Part shown: positions 8,569-14,471 of the stretch, piece after piece
Numbering within the stretch: position 1 is the first letter of the stretch
Layout of the letters: each line of letters begins with the position of its first letter
Assembly: GCA_965368175.1 (NCBI GenBank)
Contig: CBDULX010000052.1
Coordinates: 1-16,024 of the forward strand
DNA from: CBDULX01 sp965368175
Lineage (GTDB): Bacteria > Pseudomonadota > Gammaproteobacteria > SZUA-229
DNA length: 16,024 nt
Direction: 5' to 3'
The notes under the pieces: model-generated
Database searches by the model: none
Told to the model about the DNA's origin: nothing
What the model saw: the letters and a program-made list of their open reading frames with translations, nothing else
Program-made: the position numbers and the translations under genes

Positions 8569-9324
8569 TTAGAACCTCGGATTACGTAAATTAGACAAGG
8601 TAAATGTATTATTCGGAATTTCAATATTGAATTTGATATTCGCCATCCTGAATTCGGTCCACTCCTGCGTCTGGCCTGCCTTGCTCATGCGTTCGATAGT
8701 CGCGACGTTGCGGCCGTCGATATGTTTAATTTCATGGGTTTCCAGAATTTTAACCAGTACATTGTCCTGGTCATAAAATGCATGGCTCAACAGGACGAAA
8801 TCTTCTCGCACCCTGAGCACTTCCCGGCCCCAGACTACAGGTGCATCCTCGTATGGAATCGATTCTATGGTGTATAGCTTCATGGCTTCGTGACTGGTGG
8901 TTTCAAGCAGTTTATGCTGATATTGGTCCACAATATCATCAGCCCGTGACACATCGTTATTGGAAAAGTCCGAGCCCATCCAGCTCTGTGTCGCCATGCT
9001 GCTGGGGATTTTAATGACACGATTAATCCTGGGAGAGTAACTCCACATATCATCATCGATTAACAGGGTGCCATTGCCGACATCTTTTTTCGGAGCTGTG
9101 ATACGAACCAGAGATTTATCCGTACCCTGAGTCCATATCTTCATCTCCATAGTACGCTCCCAGTCGGGTCGGTGAATGGTCATAGTGGCTTCAGAATAAG
9201 ATGAAAGTCCTCGAAAATTATCGATCGCCGCCTTGATAATATCACGCGCAGATTGAGCAATAGCAAACTGGCTGAAAACAAGCAACCATAAAGAAATCAG
9301 AAATAGCAGGCCTGGTTTTTTCAT
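8569..9324 (-). CDS. LolA-like periplasmic carrier (outer membrane lipoprotein-sorting protein family, COG2834)
   Basis: A 251-residue protein with an N-terminal signal peptide (cleavage near AIA-QS, residue 23) and no lipobox. The mature part has the features of the COG2834 LolA-like group: SARDIIKAAIDNFRG at the start, SYSEATMTI, then KSLVRITAPKKDVGNGTLLI, WSYSPRINRVIKIP and QSWMGSDFSNND. These form the incomplete-barrel LolA/LppX type fold that holds acylated or lipidic cargo. This is not housekeeping LolA itself, which normally sits apart near ftsK. Here it is the first gene of a cassette with two permeases, an ATPase and an outer-membrane barrel, so it probably shuttles a specific lipid or lipoprotein across the periplasm. 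ATG 9324 has AAGGA nine bases upstream, and a TATAAT box lies just beyond. Confidence 0.9.
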   Translation of the reverse strand: MKKPGLLFLISLWLLVFSQFAIAQSARDIIKAAIDNFRGLSSYSEATMTIHRPDWERTMEMKIWTQGTDKSLVRITAPKKDVGNGTLLIDDDMWSYSPRINRVIKIPSSMATQSWMGSDFSNNDVSRADDIVDQYQHKLLETTSHEAMKLYTIESIPYEDAPVVWGREVLRVREDFVLLSHAFYDQDNVLVKILETHEIKHIDGRNVATIERMSKAGQTQEWTEFRMANIKFNIEIPNNTFTLSNLRNPRF

Positions 9325-9350
9325 TTGTATATCCTTATTATTATTTTTAA

Positions 9351-9379
9351 ATTATAACCTCTCTACGACTCGCGTCCGA
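9351..9379 (-). promoter_or_regulatory. Promoter of the LolA/FtsX-type cassette
   Basis: The minus strand has a perfect TATAAT (9356-9351) 26 bases before ATG 9324. At 17-bp spacing the -35 position holds TCGGAC, a poor match to TTGACA, so the promoter probably needs an activator. The adjacent dyad reaches into this -35 region. Confidence 0.55.
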
Positions 9380-9408
9380 TAAGGATTGAGCGTTTGCTGA
9401 TCCTTATC
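9378..9408. promoter_or_regulatory. Perfect dyad GATAAGGAT-N13-ATCCTTATC in the divergent promoter region
   Basis: A perfect 9-bp inverted repeat lies between the divergent cassette and the EAL-HDOD gene. Its left arm touches the weak -35 of the cassette promoter. It has no T-tract, so an operator is more likely than a terminator. The binding protein is unknown. Confidence 0.5.
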
Positions 9409-9524
9409 AAGCAATTTCCAGAGTTATCCACAATTCAACTCGCAATGGCCTGCGCCGTCAGAGGAGCTCTGATCAGGTCTCCAGATTTAAGGACAAACAG
9501 CCACAAAAAGTAAGCAACTGATTT

Positions 9525-10781
9525 ATGGACTATAATGTAAGAAATTTTAGCAAATTATTACATGTGAATATGGAAGAACTGTTCATCGCACGCCAGCCCA
9601 TTTATGACAGCCAGCTTAGTGTCATAGGCTATGAATTATTGTATCGAAGTGGCGATATGGATCGTGCTGTATTTGATGATGGTGATCTGGCTTCCTGCGA
9701 AACCATCATGAATGCCTTCATGCATATTGGTGTCGACACTCTGGTTGGCAGTACTCTGGCCTTCATCAATCTGCCTACACAGTTTATTATCAATCCCGCT
9801 CTCACCCCCATGCTGAGAGAGCAAAGTGTACTGGAAATTCTCGAGGATGTTGAACCCACCGAAGAAGTTATCGAGGGCATTAAACGACTAAAATCCGAAG
9901 GTTACAGGATTGCACTGGACGATTTCGAATTTCAGGAAAAGTACATTCCTTTTCTGGAACTGGCCGATTATATCAAGCTCGAAGTCAATACCCGCAGTGA
10001 AGATGAGCTGGCTGAATACTTGAAGATAGTCTCTAAATATTCTGCAAAAGTAGTCGCTGAAAAAGTAGAAACCCAGGAACTTTATAATATATGCAAACAG
10101 CTGGGATTCGAATATTTCCAGGGATTTTTCTTCTGCCACCCACAACTGGTCAGGCATAAACATATACCTGCTAATAAACTGGTGGTTCTAAATTTATTAT
10201 GCACCTTGCAGAATCCGGATCTGGATTTTGATGAGTTTGAATCAATCCTGGCTCAGGACATCACACTCACCTACAAACTCATGCGCTATATAAACAGTGC
10301 CGCTTTCCCTTTACGTCGTGAAGTAGATTCCATAAAAGATGCCATAGTTCTACTGGGCATCAAAAACATGAGGGACTGGGTCACTCTGATCATGATGTCT
10401 AAAATCATTGAAAACAAACCTGATGAACTTATCGTCACCGCCATGATTCGTGGCAAAATGTGTGAGCTACTAGCTGAAAAATATCACCCTGAGATTAAAC
10501 ATCAGATGTTTCTGGTAGGCCTGTTCTCAGTGCTGGATGCACTAATGGATATGCCAATGGTCGACCTGCTGGACTCCATCATCCTGAGTGCGCCTGTAAA
10601 AATGGCCCTGCTGGATAAAACAGGCCCTCATGGCGAAATCTACCAGCAGGTTTTACTCTATGAGCATTCTAACTGGGATGCCCTGAACAATAATGGCTTC
10701 GATAGTCATGATCTGTATCTGGACTATCTCGAGGCAGTCAACTGGGCCGATAGCCATATTCAGGCATTACTCGCAGCCTGA
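9525..10781 (+). CDS. EAL-HDOD signalling protein with degenerate EAL domain
   Basis: A cytoplasmic protein of 418 residues with an N-terminal EAL-like domain (about 17-205) and a C-terminal HDOD domain (about 210-400), the YuxH/CdgJ-type arrangement. The c-di-GMP phosphodiesterase motifs are altered. EALxR is replaced by ELLYR (37-41), DDFG by DDFE, and KID by KLE, while EKVET remains near the EGVE position. Catalysis is therefore unlikely; proteins of this type act as regulators, often of motility or surface behaviour. The start is uncertain. ATG 9525 gives the longest frame. ATG 9570 (residue 16) matches the usual family beginning (MEELFIARQPIYD), and a TATAAT lies between them at 9531-9536. 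Neither start has a good ribosome site. The 3' end overlaps the convergent dehydrogenase gene by 22 bp. Confidence 0.9.
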   Translation: MDYNVRNFSKLLHVNMEELFIARQPIYDSQLSVIGYELLYRSGDMDRAVFDDGDLASCETIMNAFMHIGVDTLVGSTLAFINLPTQFIINPALTPMLREQSVLEILEDVEPTEEVIEGIKRLKSEGYRIALDDFEFQEKYIPFLELADYIKLEVNTRSEDELAEYLKIVSKYSAKVVAEKVETQELYNICKQLGFEYFQGFFFCHPQLVRHKHIPANKLVVLNLLCTLQNPDLDFDEFESILAQDITLTYKLMRYINSAAFPLRREVDSIKDAIVLLGIKNMRDWVTLIMMSKIIENKPDELIVTAMIRGKMCELLAEKYHPEIKHQMFLVGLFSVLDALMDMPMVDLLDSIILSAPVKMALLDKTGPHGEIYQQVLLYEHSNWDALNNNGFDSHDLYLDYLEAVNWADSHIQALLAA

Positions 10782-11680
10782 GCAAAACTATTTTCGAGAT
10801 AATGATAAATTTGTTGATCCACCTGTTCCGGTTTTTCAACAATGGCAATCACCAGCTGGAACAGTGGGTATTTTGAATAATCAAACAAATCATGTTTTTT
10901 TACCATGGCGAGGGTATTTACACCCTCACCAGTGATATTATCTGTTTCAGCCCTTGCCAGTCTTCGACCCAGTTCGTAATGATGAGAATTCTCACTGGTG
11001 GCCGTGGTTATTAAATCGCCCAGCCCGGCCAGGTGAAACGGGCTGCCTGCTTTCCCCCCCATCAACCGAACAATCTGATCCAGTTCTTGTAAAGCTGCAA
11101 CAGCCAGGAAACCCCGCATGTTGTCACCCAGTTGTAGTTCATCAGCCATGCCAAACAACATGGCATAAACATTCTTTAAAATCACTGACCAGCTAATGCC
11201 CGCTATATCACGACTTTCAGTTATATATAGATTAGTAGCCGTAAACAGCTGTTTAACGGTTTGATAGAGTTCATTGTTACAACATCCCAGTTGCGCAAAT
11301 GCATAACGATTAGCTCGAATTTCTTCTGAGATCATCGGCCCGTACAATAGACAGTAACGGGCCGGATCTTTCAATTCATGTTCAAATATCTGTGCAGCGG
11401 TATAACCTTCTTCATCCAGACCTTTAGCAATACTCAGGCATAGTGAGTCGGTTTTCAACCAGGGAATGATAGTTTGTAGAATCTGACGATGCGGATTAAC
11501 AGGCAGGCAAAACAGCACCAGATCGGCTTCACCACAGGCCGTTTCAAGATCGACCGGAGTAAAGCCCTCAGTCCCATGCCTGTCCCAGATGGCCAGCTGG
11601 CACTGGTCTTTGAGCAGAAACTCCATAGCATGCCCCATTTCTCCGTAACCCAGCACCAGTACCTGCATATCAGTTCTCAT
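10760..11680 (-). CDS. GpsA-like NAD(P)-dependent dehydrogenase with altered substrate motif
   Basis: A 306-residue cytoplasmic protein related to glycerol-3-phosphate dehydrogenase. It has a Rossmann motif GYGEMG (11-16), SIAKG with K86, GPMISEE (114-120) in place of GPSFAxE, and ILKN with K169 at the catalytic Lys position. It also has LGDNMRGFL and GLGDLITTATS. The phosphate-binding SRNR of true GpsA (Arg255/Asn256 in E. coli) reads SHHY (232-235) here, so the substrate may not be glycerol 3-phosphate. The protein is also shorter than the usual 330-340 residues. The start could be M1 (11680) or M5 (11668, preceded by GAGA). It is a single gene, convergent with the EAL-HDOD gene and divergent from the hydrolase gene. 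The family is secure and the reaction open; it is probably a paralogue of a housekeeping gpsA elsewhere. Confidence 0.85.
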   Translation of the reverse strand: MRTDMQVLVLGYGEMGHAMEFLLKDQCQLAIWDRHGTEGFTPVDLETACGEADLVLFCLPVNPHRQILQTIIPWLKTDSLCLSIAKGLDEEGYTAAQIFEHELKDPARYCLLYGPMISEEIRANRYAFAQLGCCNNELYQTVKQLFTATNLYITESRDIAGISWSVILKNVYAMLFGMADELQLGDNMRGFLAVAALQELDQIVRLMGGKAGSPFHLAGLGDLITTATSENSHHYELGRRLARAETDNITGEGVNTLAMVKKHDLFDYSKYPLFQLVIAIVEKPEQVDQQIYHYLENSFAQAASNA

Positions 11681-11753
11681 AAATAATTCCCGTTGCTTGA
11701 CTTTTTATCCTGCTTTCAACACCATGCATGTGCCCTTGCATAGATAAGCTTAA

Positions 11754-11802
11754 GGGACACTCTGATTAATAGAGGTGCCTGTACATTTAATCAGAATGCC
11801 CC
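11754..11802. repeat. Imperfect 16-bp inverted repeat upstream of the hydrolase gene
   Basis: Arms 11754-11769 (GGGACACTCTGATTAA) and 11787-11802 (complement GGGGCATTCTGATTAA) match at 14 of 16 positions around a 17-nt loop. It lies in the divergent region between the dehydrogenase and the hydrolase. It could be a long operator, an mRNA hairpin in the hydrolase leader, or a small dispersed palindromic element. Confidence 0.45.
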
Positions 11803-11822
11803 AAACACTTAAAGAAAAATAA

Positions 11823-12716
11823 ATGTCACAAAAACACATCATCTTTGTTCCGGGCAAAAACCCAAAACCGGCACCCGAACAGCATAAAGCCCTGCTATGG
11901 CGAACACTGCTGGAAGGTGTTCATCGGGCAGACCCTGATATTGACCAGACGCTAAGTGAAAACAGAAACAACTTTTATTTAGCCGACTGGAATTACCTCT
12001 ACTACCATCAATACAAAGACAGTAGCGAAGATCTGCCATGGATCGATGCACTTATCAATACTCACGGCCCGAGCAAACAGGATATACAGGAAGCCAATAG
12101 CTTTCATGTCAAATTCGACCGAATGCTATTCAGCATTGCCGATTTCTTCCCATTTATAATTCGTTTCCTGCCCAGAGCCATTCGCATGACTGCTGAGGAA
12201 ACCAATCGTTATTTTTATAATGAAGACAATATTGCCTGTGACATCAGGGAGAAACTGAAAAAAATCCTGCGCCCGTTACTGGCTAATGGAGATGAAATTC
12301 TAATCATTGCTCATAGCCTGGGCACAGTCATCTGCTATGATGCTCTGTGGGAACTGTCCCATATTGAGCAACAGAAAGGCAAGCTGGATCTACTCACCAT
12401 TGGCAGTCCATTAGGTATGAATTATGTGCAGACCAGGCTAATGGGACATTCAGAAAAGGGCTCAAAACACTACCCTACCCTGATTAGTCACTGGAACAAT
12501 ATTGCCTCGGTGGGGGATATCACAGCCCTGGACCGTGAAATCTATGATGACTTTTCCGAAATGCTGGCGCTTGGCATCATCGATAGTATTGAAGATCACT
12601 GTAAAAGCATATATAACTTTTTCAAAAATGACCAGGGTCTTAACTGCCATAGATCCTACGGCTATCTGGTTAATCCCGCTGTCGGCAAGGTTATCGCCGA
12701 CTGGTGGAAGCGATAA
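11823..12716 (+). CDS. Alpha/beta-hydrolase (lipase/esterase-like)
   Basis: A 297-residue protein without a signal peptide, so probably cytoplasmic. It shows the hydrolase fold: the first strand and oxyanion loop IIFVPGKNP (6-14), and the nucleophile elbow AHSLG with S165 (residues 163-167) after the strand EILIIAH. The strand LLTIGSPLG follows, then NNIASVGDITALD, likely carrying the acidic residue, and a late His in CHRSYGYL before the final helix. A hydrophobic stretch near residues 105-123 (SIADFFPFIIRFLPRAIR) may form a lid or touch the membrane. The substrate cannot be read from sequence. ATG 11823 has only a weak AAAGAAA upstream. It is divergent from the GpsA-like gene and 106 bp ahead of the redox gene group. 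Fold assignment is strong; function is generic. Confidence 0.85.
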   Translation: MSQKHIIFVPGKNPKPAPEQHKALLWRTLLEGVHRADPDIDQTLSENRNNFYLADWNYLYYHQYKDSSEDLPWIDALINTHGPSKQDIQEANSFHVKFDRMLFSIADFFPFIIRFLPRAIRMTAEETNRYFYNEDNIACDIREKLKKILRPLLANGDEILIIAHSLGTVICYDALWELSHIEQQKGKLDLLTIGSPLGMNYVQTRLMGHSEKGSKHYPTLISHWNNIASVGDITALDREIYDDFSEMLALGIIDSIEDHCKSIYNFFKNDQGLNCHRSYGYLVNPAVGKVIADWWKR

Positions 12717-12729
12717 GGTGCACAGGGAT

Positions 12730-12754
12730 AATTGATCTCTCAGGCGGATCAATT
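12730..12754 (+). terminator. Hairpin after the hydrolase gene
   Basis: AATTGATC (12730-12737) and GATCAATT (12747-12754) form a perfect 8-bp stem with a 9-nt loop, 14 bp after the hydrolase stop. The following bases are TTAATAT, not a real T-tract, so it is a weak terminator at best. It could instead be an operator for the glutaredoxin group. Confidence 0.35.
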
Positions 12755-12822
12755 TAATATAGCGGCTCTCTTCAGCGGCCCTGGCGCCTGCACAAACCCC
12801 GGAAACAGTTACAGGTAATATA

Positions 12823-13209
12823 ATGCGATATTTTATTCGTCTATTTTTCAGGACTCTACGTACCATACTTGGCCCATTTCTTCTGGCATGGAACTGGATT
12901 ACCCAGCCTAAAAGCATCCAGCGCTCCGCTGAACAACAGCAGAAAGTGGATGAACAGACCCGCAAGCTGGCTCTATACCAGTTTAAAACCTGTCCTTTCT
13001 GTATCAAGGTACGACGTAGCATGAAACAACTGGCACTGAATATTGAGCTCCGGGATACCCAGAAAAATCAGCAGCATCGTCAGGAACTGATTGAAGGCGG
13101 AGGTGAAGTCAAGGTTCCCTGCCTGAAAATAACCCATGATGATGGCCGGGTTGAATGGATGTATGAGTCCGACGACATTATCAGCTACCTGCAAAAAAGT
13201 TTTGCCTGA
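12823..13209 (+). CDS. Membrane-anchored glutaredoxin-like protein
   Basis: A 128-residue protein. The N-terminal 27 residues are basic and hydrophobic (about residues 7-25, including LGPFLLAWNWI) and read as a single membrane anchor. They are followed by a short Gln/Glu-rich linker and a glutaredoxin domain from about residue 47. The domain has the dithiol site TCPFC (C57, C60), the cis-Pro loop VKVPCL and the glutathione-site ESDDIISYL near the C-terminus, all as expected for the family. An extra Cys follows the cis-Pro. With three basic residues before the anchor, the domain most likely faces the cytoplasm, although the opposite topology cannot be excluded. ATG 12823 has AGGT about ten bases upstream. 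The DUF3820 gene starts two bases after the stop, so they are probably co-transcribed. Confidence 0.88.
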   Translation: MRYFIRLFFRTLRTILGPFLLAWNWITQPKSIQRSAEQQQKVDEQTRKLALYQFKTCPFCIKVRRSMKQLALNIELRDTQKNQQHRQELIEGGGEVKVPCLKITHDDGRVEWMYESDDIISYLQKSFA

Positions 13210-13211
13210 GT

Positions 13212-13460
13212 ATGGCTGGACAAGCTGGCACTGAATTACCTTCAGACCCTGAATTATTACTTAAACTGGCCAATTATCGAATGCCATATGGTAAATATGC
13301 TACTCGACGTTTGATTGATCTGCCAGAACCTTACGTAATATGGTTCGCCAATAAAGGTTTCCCCAATGGTGAGCTGGGTAAAATGCTTCGCATTGTTCAT
13401 GAAATTAAAATCAACGGTCTTGAATATCTATTCGAGCCTTTAAAATCCGGACCGGTATAA
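13212..13460 (+). CDS. DUF3820 family protein
   Basis: A small cytoplasmic protein of 82 residues. It carries the DUF3820 pattern: MPYGKYATRRLIDLPEPYV (24-42), then WFANKGFPNGELGKML and a C-terminal helix ending LEYLFEPL. Family members are described as putative quorum-sensing-regulated factors in Pseudomonas, but the molecular role is unknown. It begins two bases after the glutaredoxin stop (TGAgtATG), and five bases separate its own stop from the cytochrome start. The ribosome site is poor, consistent with coupling to the gene upstream. Its length is normal. Confidence 0.88.
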   Translation: MAGQAGTELPSDPELLLKLANYRMPYGKYATRRLIDLPEPYVIWFANKGFPNGELGKMLRIVHEIKINGLEYLFEPLKSGPV

Positions 13461-13465
13461 ATCAC

Positions 13466-14314
13466 ATGAAACCAGGTCTCCAGTTAGGTATCTTCGTTAT
13501 TTTTCAAGTTCTGATGATGAATCCGGTCCATGCCGATAATCAAATCATTATCAAAAAACCACCCGCCTCACTGGCACAGTGGTACAAGCCACACAACAAA
13601 CGTCAGGTATGGTTACACACCATGTTTCGACTGCGTCGTGAAATGCTGGCGATTGAAGAATATGCAGACAACAATCATGATTTGATGAATAAGTGGATTA
13701 ATAAACTGGAAAGCGATTACAGTAAAATTTCCAAAATGGTGCCCGAATGGTCAGACATGTTAGACACAGATTTAATTACGCAAATGAAACATAGTGCTAA
13801 AACTGGTCAAACTACTACGGTAAAAAAATACCTGCGAAAAATCCAGAAAACCTGCAATAACTGTCACCATGAATATCAACCACTGGTCTCGGCACTTTAC
13901 CGCTCACCAGACTACAATGAAATCGTTGTTACTAATAACGATGGCAAAACTATATCATTCAGCAAAGCCATGCGTGAGTTACCAGAATCCATAAACCGGA
14001 TCCAGATTGCACTGGAAGACGATCAGCCAGAAACAGCCCAGAATAACAGCGATCTACTCAGGCAACAGCTAACTCAACTAACAACCAGCTGTCAGCAATG
14101 CCATGACAGCCCTGCACCAGCACAAAGGATTCTCGGCCAGCAAACTATCGAACGACTGCAGCAGTTGAGCTCGCTAATCAAAAACAATAAAGTAAAACAG
14201 AGCAAGCAAATGCTGGGTGAAATCGGTGTTAGCGTTTGTGCGCGTTGCCACAGTATTCATCGTACATTGGGTGACTTGCGAAACCAGCTTGAAGACCTGA
14301 TGGACTCAGATTAA
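13466..14314 (+). CDS. Periplasmic triheme c-type cytochrome
   Basis: A 282-residue protein with a signal peptide (cleavage near VHA-DN, residue 23) and three CxxCH haem-attachment motifs: CNNCH (130-134), CQQCH (209-213) and CARCH (258-262). The segments before the motifs are long amphipathic helices rich in Lys, Gln and Leu (for example residues 45-125). This suggests helical-bundle units, somewhat like cytochrome c', rather than a compact multihaem fold. The first haem motif is followed by HEYQPLVSALYRSPDYNEI. I do not recognise a named family. The expected role is electron transfer in the periplasm; the partner is unknown. It is the last of three closely packed genes after glutaredoxin and DUF3820. 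The large first domain before any haem motif is unusual. Confidence 0.87.
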   Translation: MKPGLQLGIFVIFQVLMMNPVHADNQIIIKKPPASLAQWYKPHNKRQVWLHTMFRLRREMLAIEEYADNNHDLMNKWINKLESDYSKISKMVPEWSDMLDTDLITQMKHSAKTGQTTTVKKYLRKIQKTCNNCHHEYQPLVSALYRSPDYNEIVVTNNDGKTISFSKAMRELPESINRIQIALEDDQPETAQNNSDLLRQQLTQLTTSCQQCHDSPAPAQRILGQQTIERLQQLSSLIKNNKVKQSKQMLGEIGVSVCARCHSIHRTLGDLRNQLEDLMDSD

Positions 14315-14343
14315 TTCTTGCAGCTAAACTGATTATAAAAATA

Positions 14344-14446
14344 TTAGTCCGCAAATGAACGCAAATACACGCGAATTCAATCAAAAAACTATTTGTTGTG
14401 GACTGCAGGTGCACAAATTAAAAAGTAGCGTTCATTTGCGGACTAA
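14344..14446. repeat. Perfect 19-bp inverted repeat between convergent genes (MITE-like or bidirectional terminator)
   Basis: TTAGTCCGCAAATGAACGC (14344-14362) recurs as its exact reverse complement at 14428-14446, with 65 bp between. The left arm continues as AAATACACGCGAATT; the right arm does not. T-rich runs flank both outer ends (TAAATTTTT rightwards, TAATATTTTT leftwards), so transcripts from either side would end in a stem plus U-rich tail. The CGCAAATGAACGCAAATA-type word recurs in many environmental genomes from memory, which favours a dispersed element. No ORF of its own was seen. Confidence 0.65.
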
Positions 14447-14471
14447 ATTTTTAAGTTCTTTTTCGAACGAT

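Noticed and set aside
8569..9324. Housekeeping lolA
   Set aside because: The sequence fits the COG2834 LolA-like group, and the gene neighbours (two permeases, ATPase, barrel) are not those of the standard lolA locus; the standard gene is expected elsewhere.
9424..9432. Replication origin suggested by the DnaA box
   Set aside because: There is only one box, no AT-rich unwinding repeats and no dnaA, dnaN, gidA or repA-like gene nearby.
9458..9472. Hairpin TCAGAG-GAG-CTCTGA upstream of the EAL-HDOD gene
   Set aside because: The stem is only 6 bp with a 3-nt loop and no T-tract, and its position gives no clear role; it may be chance.
12462..13022. A 186-codon minus-strand open frame across the hydrolase end and glutaredoxin start
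   Set aside because: It has no recognisable domain and runs antisense to two well-supported genes; low-complexity Arg/Cys/Ser composition is typical of a shadow frame.
14229..14414. A 61-codon minus-strand open frame through the left inverted-repeat arm
   Set aside because: Its peptide (FACICVHLRTN) is just the translation of the repeat and of the antisense of the cytochrome end; there is no ribosome site and no domain.
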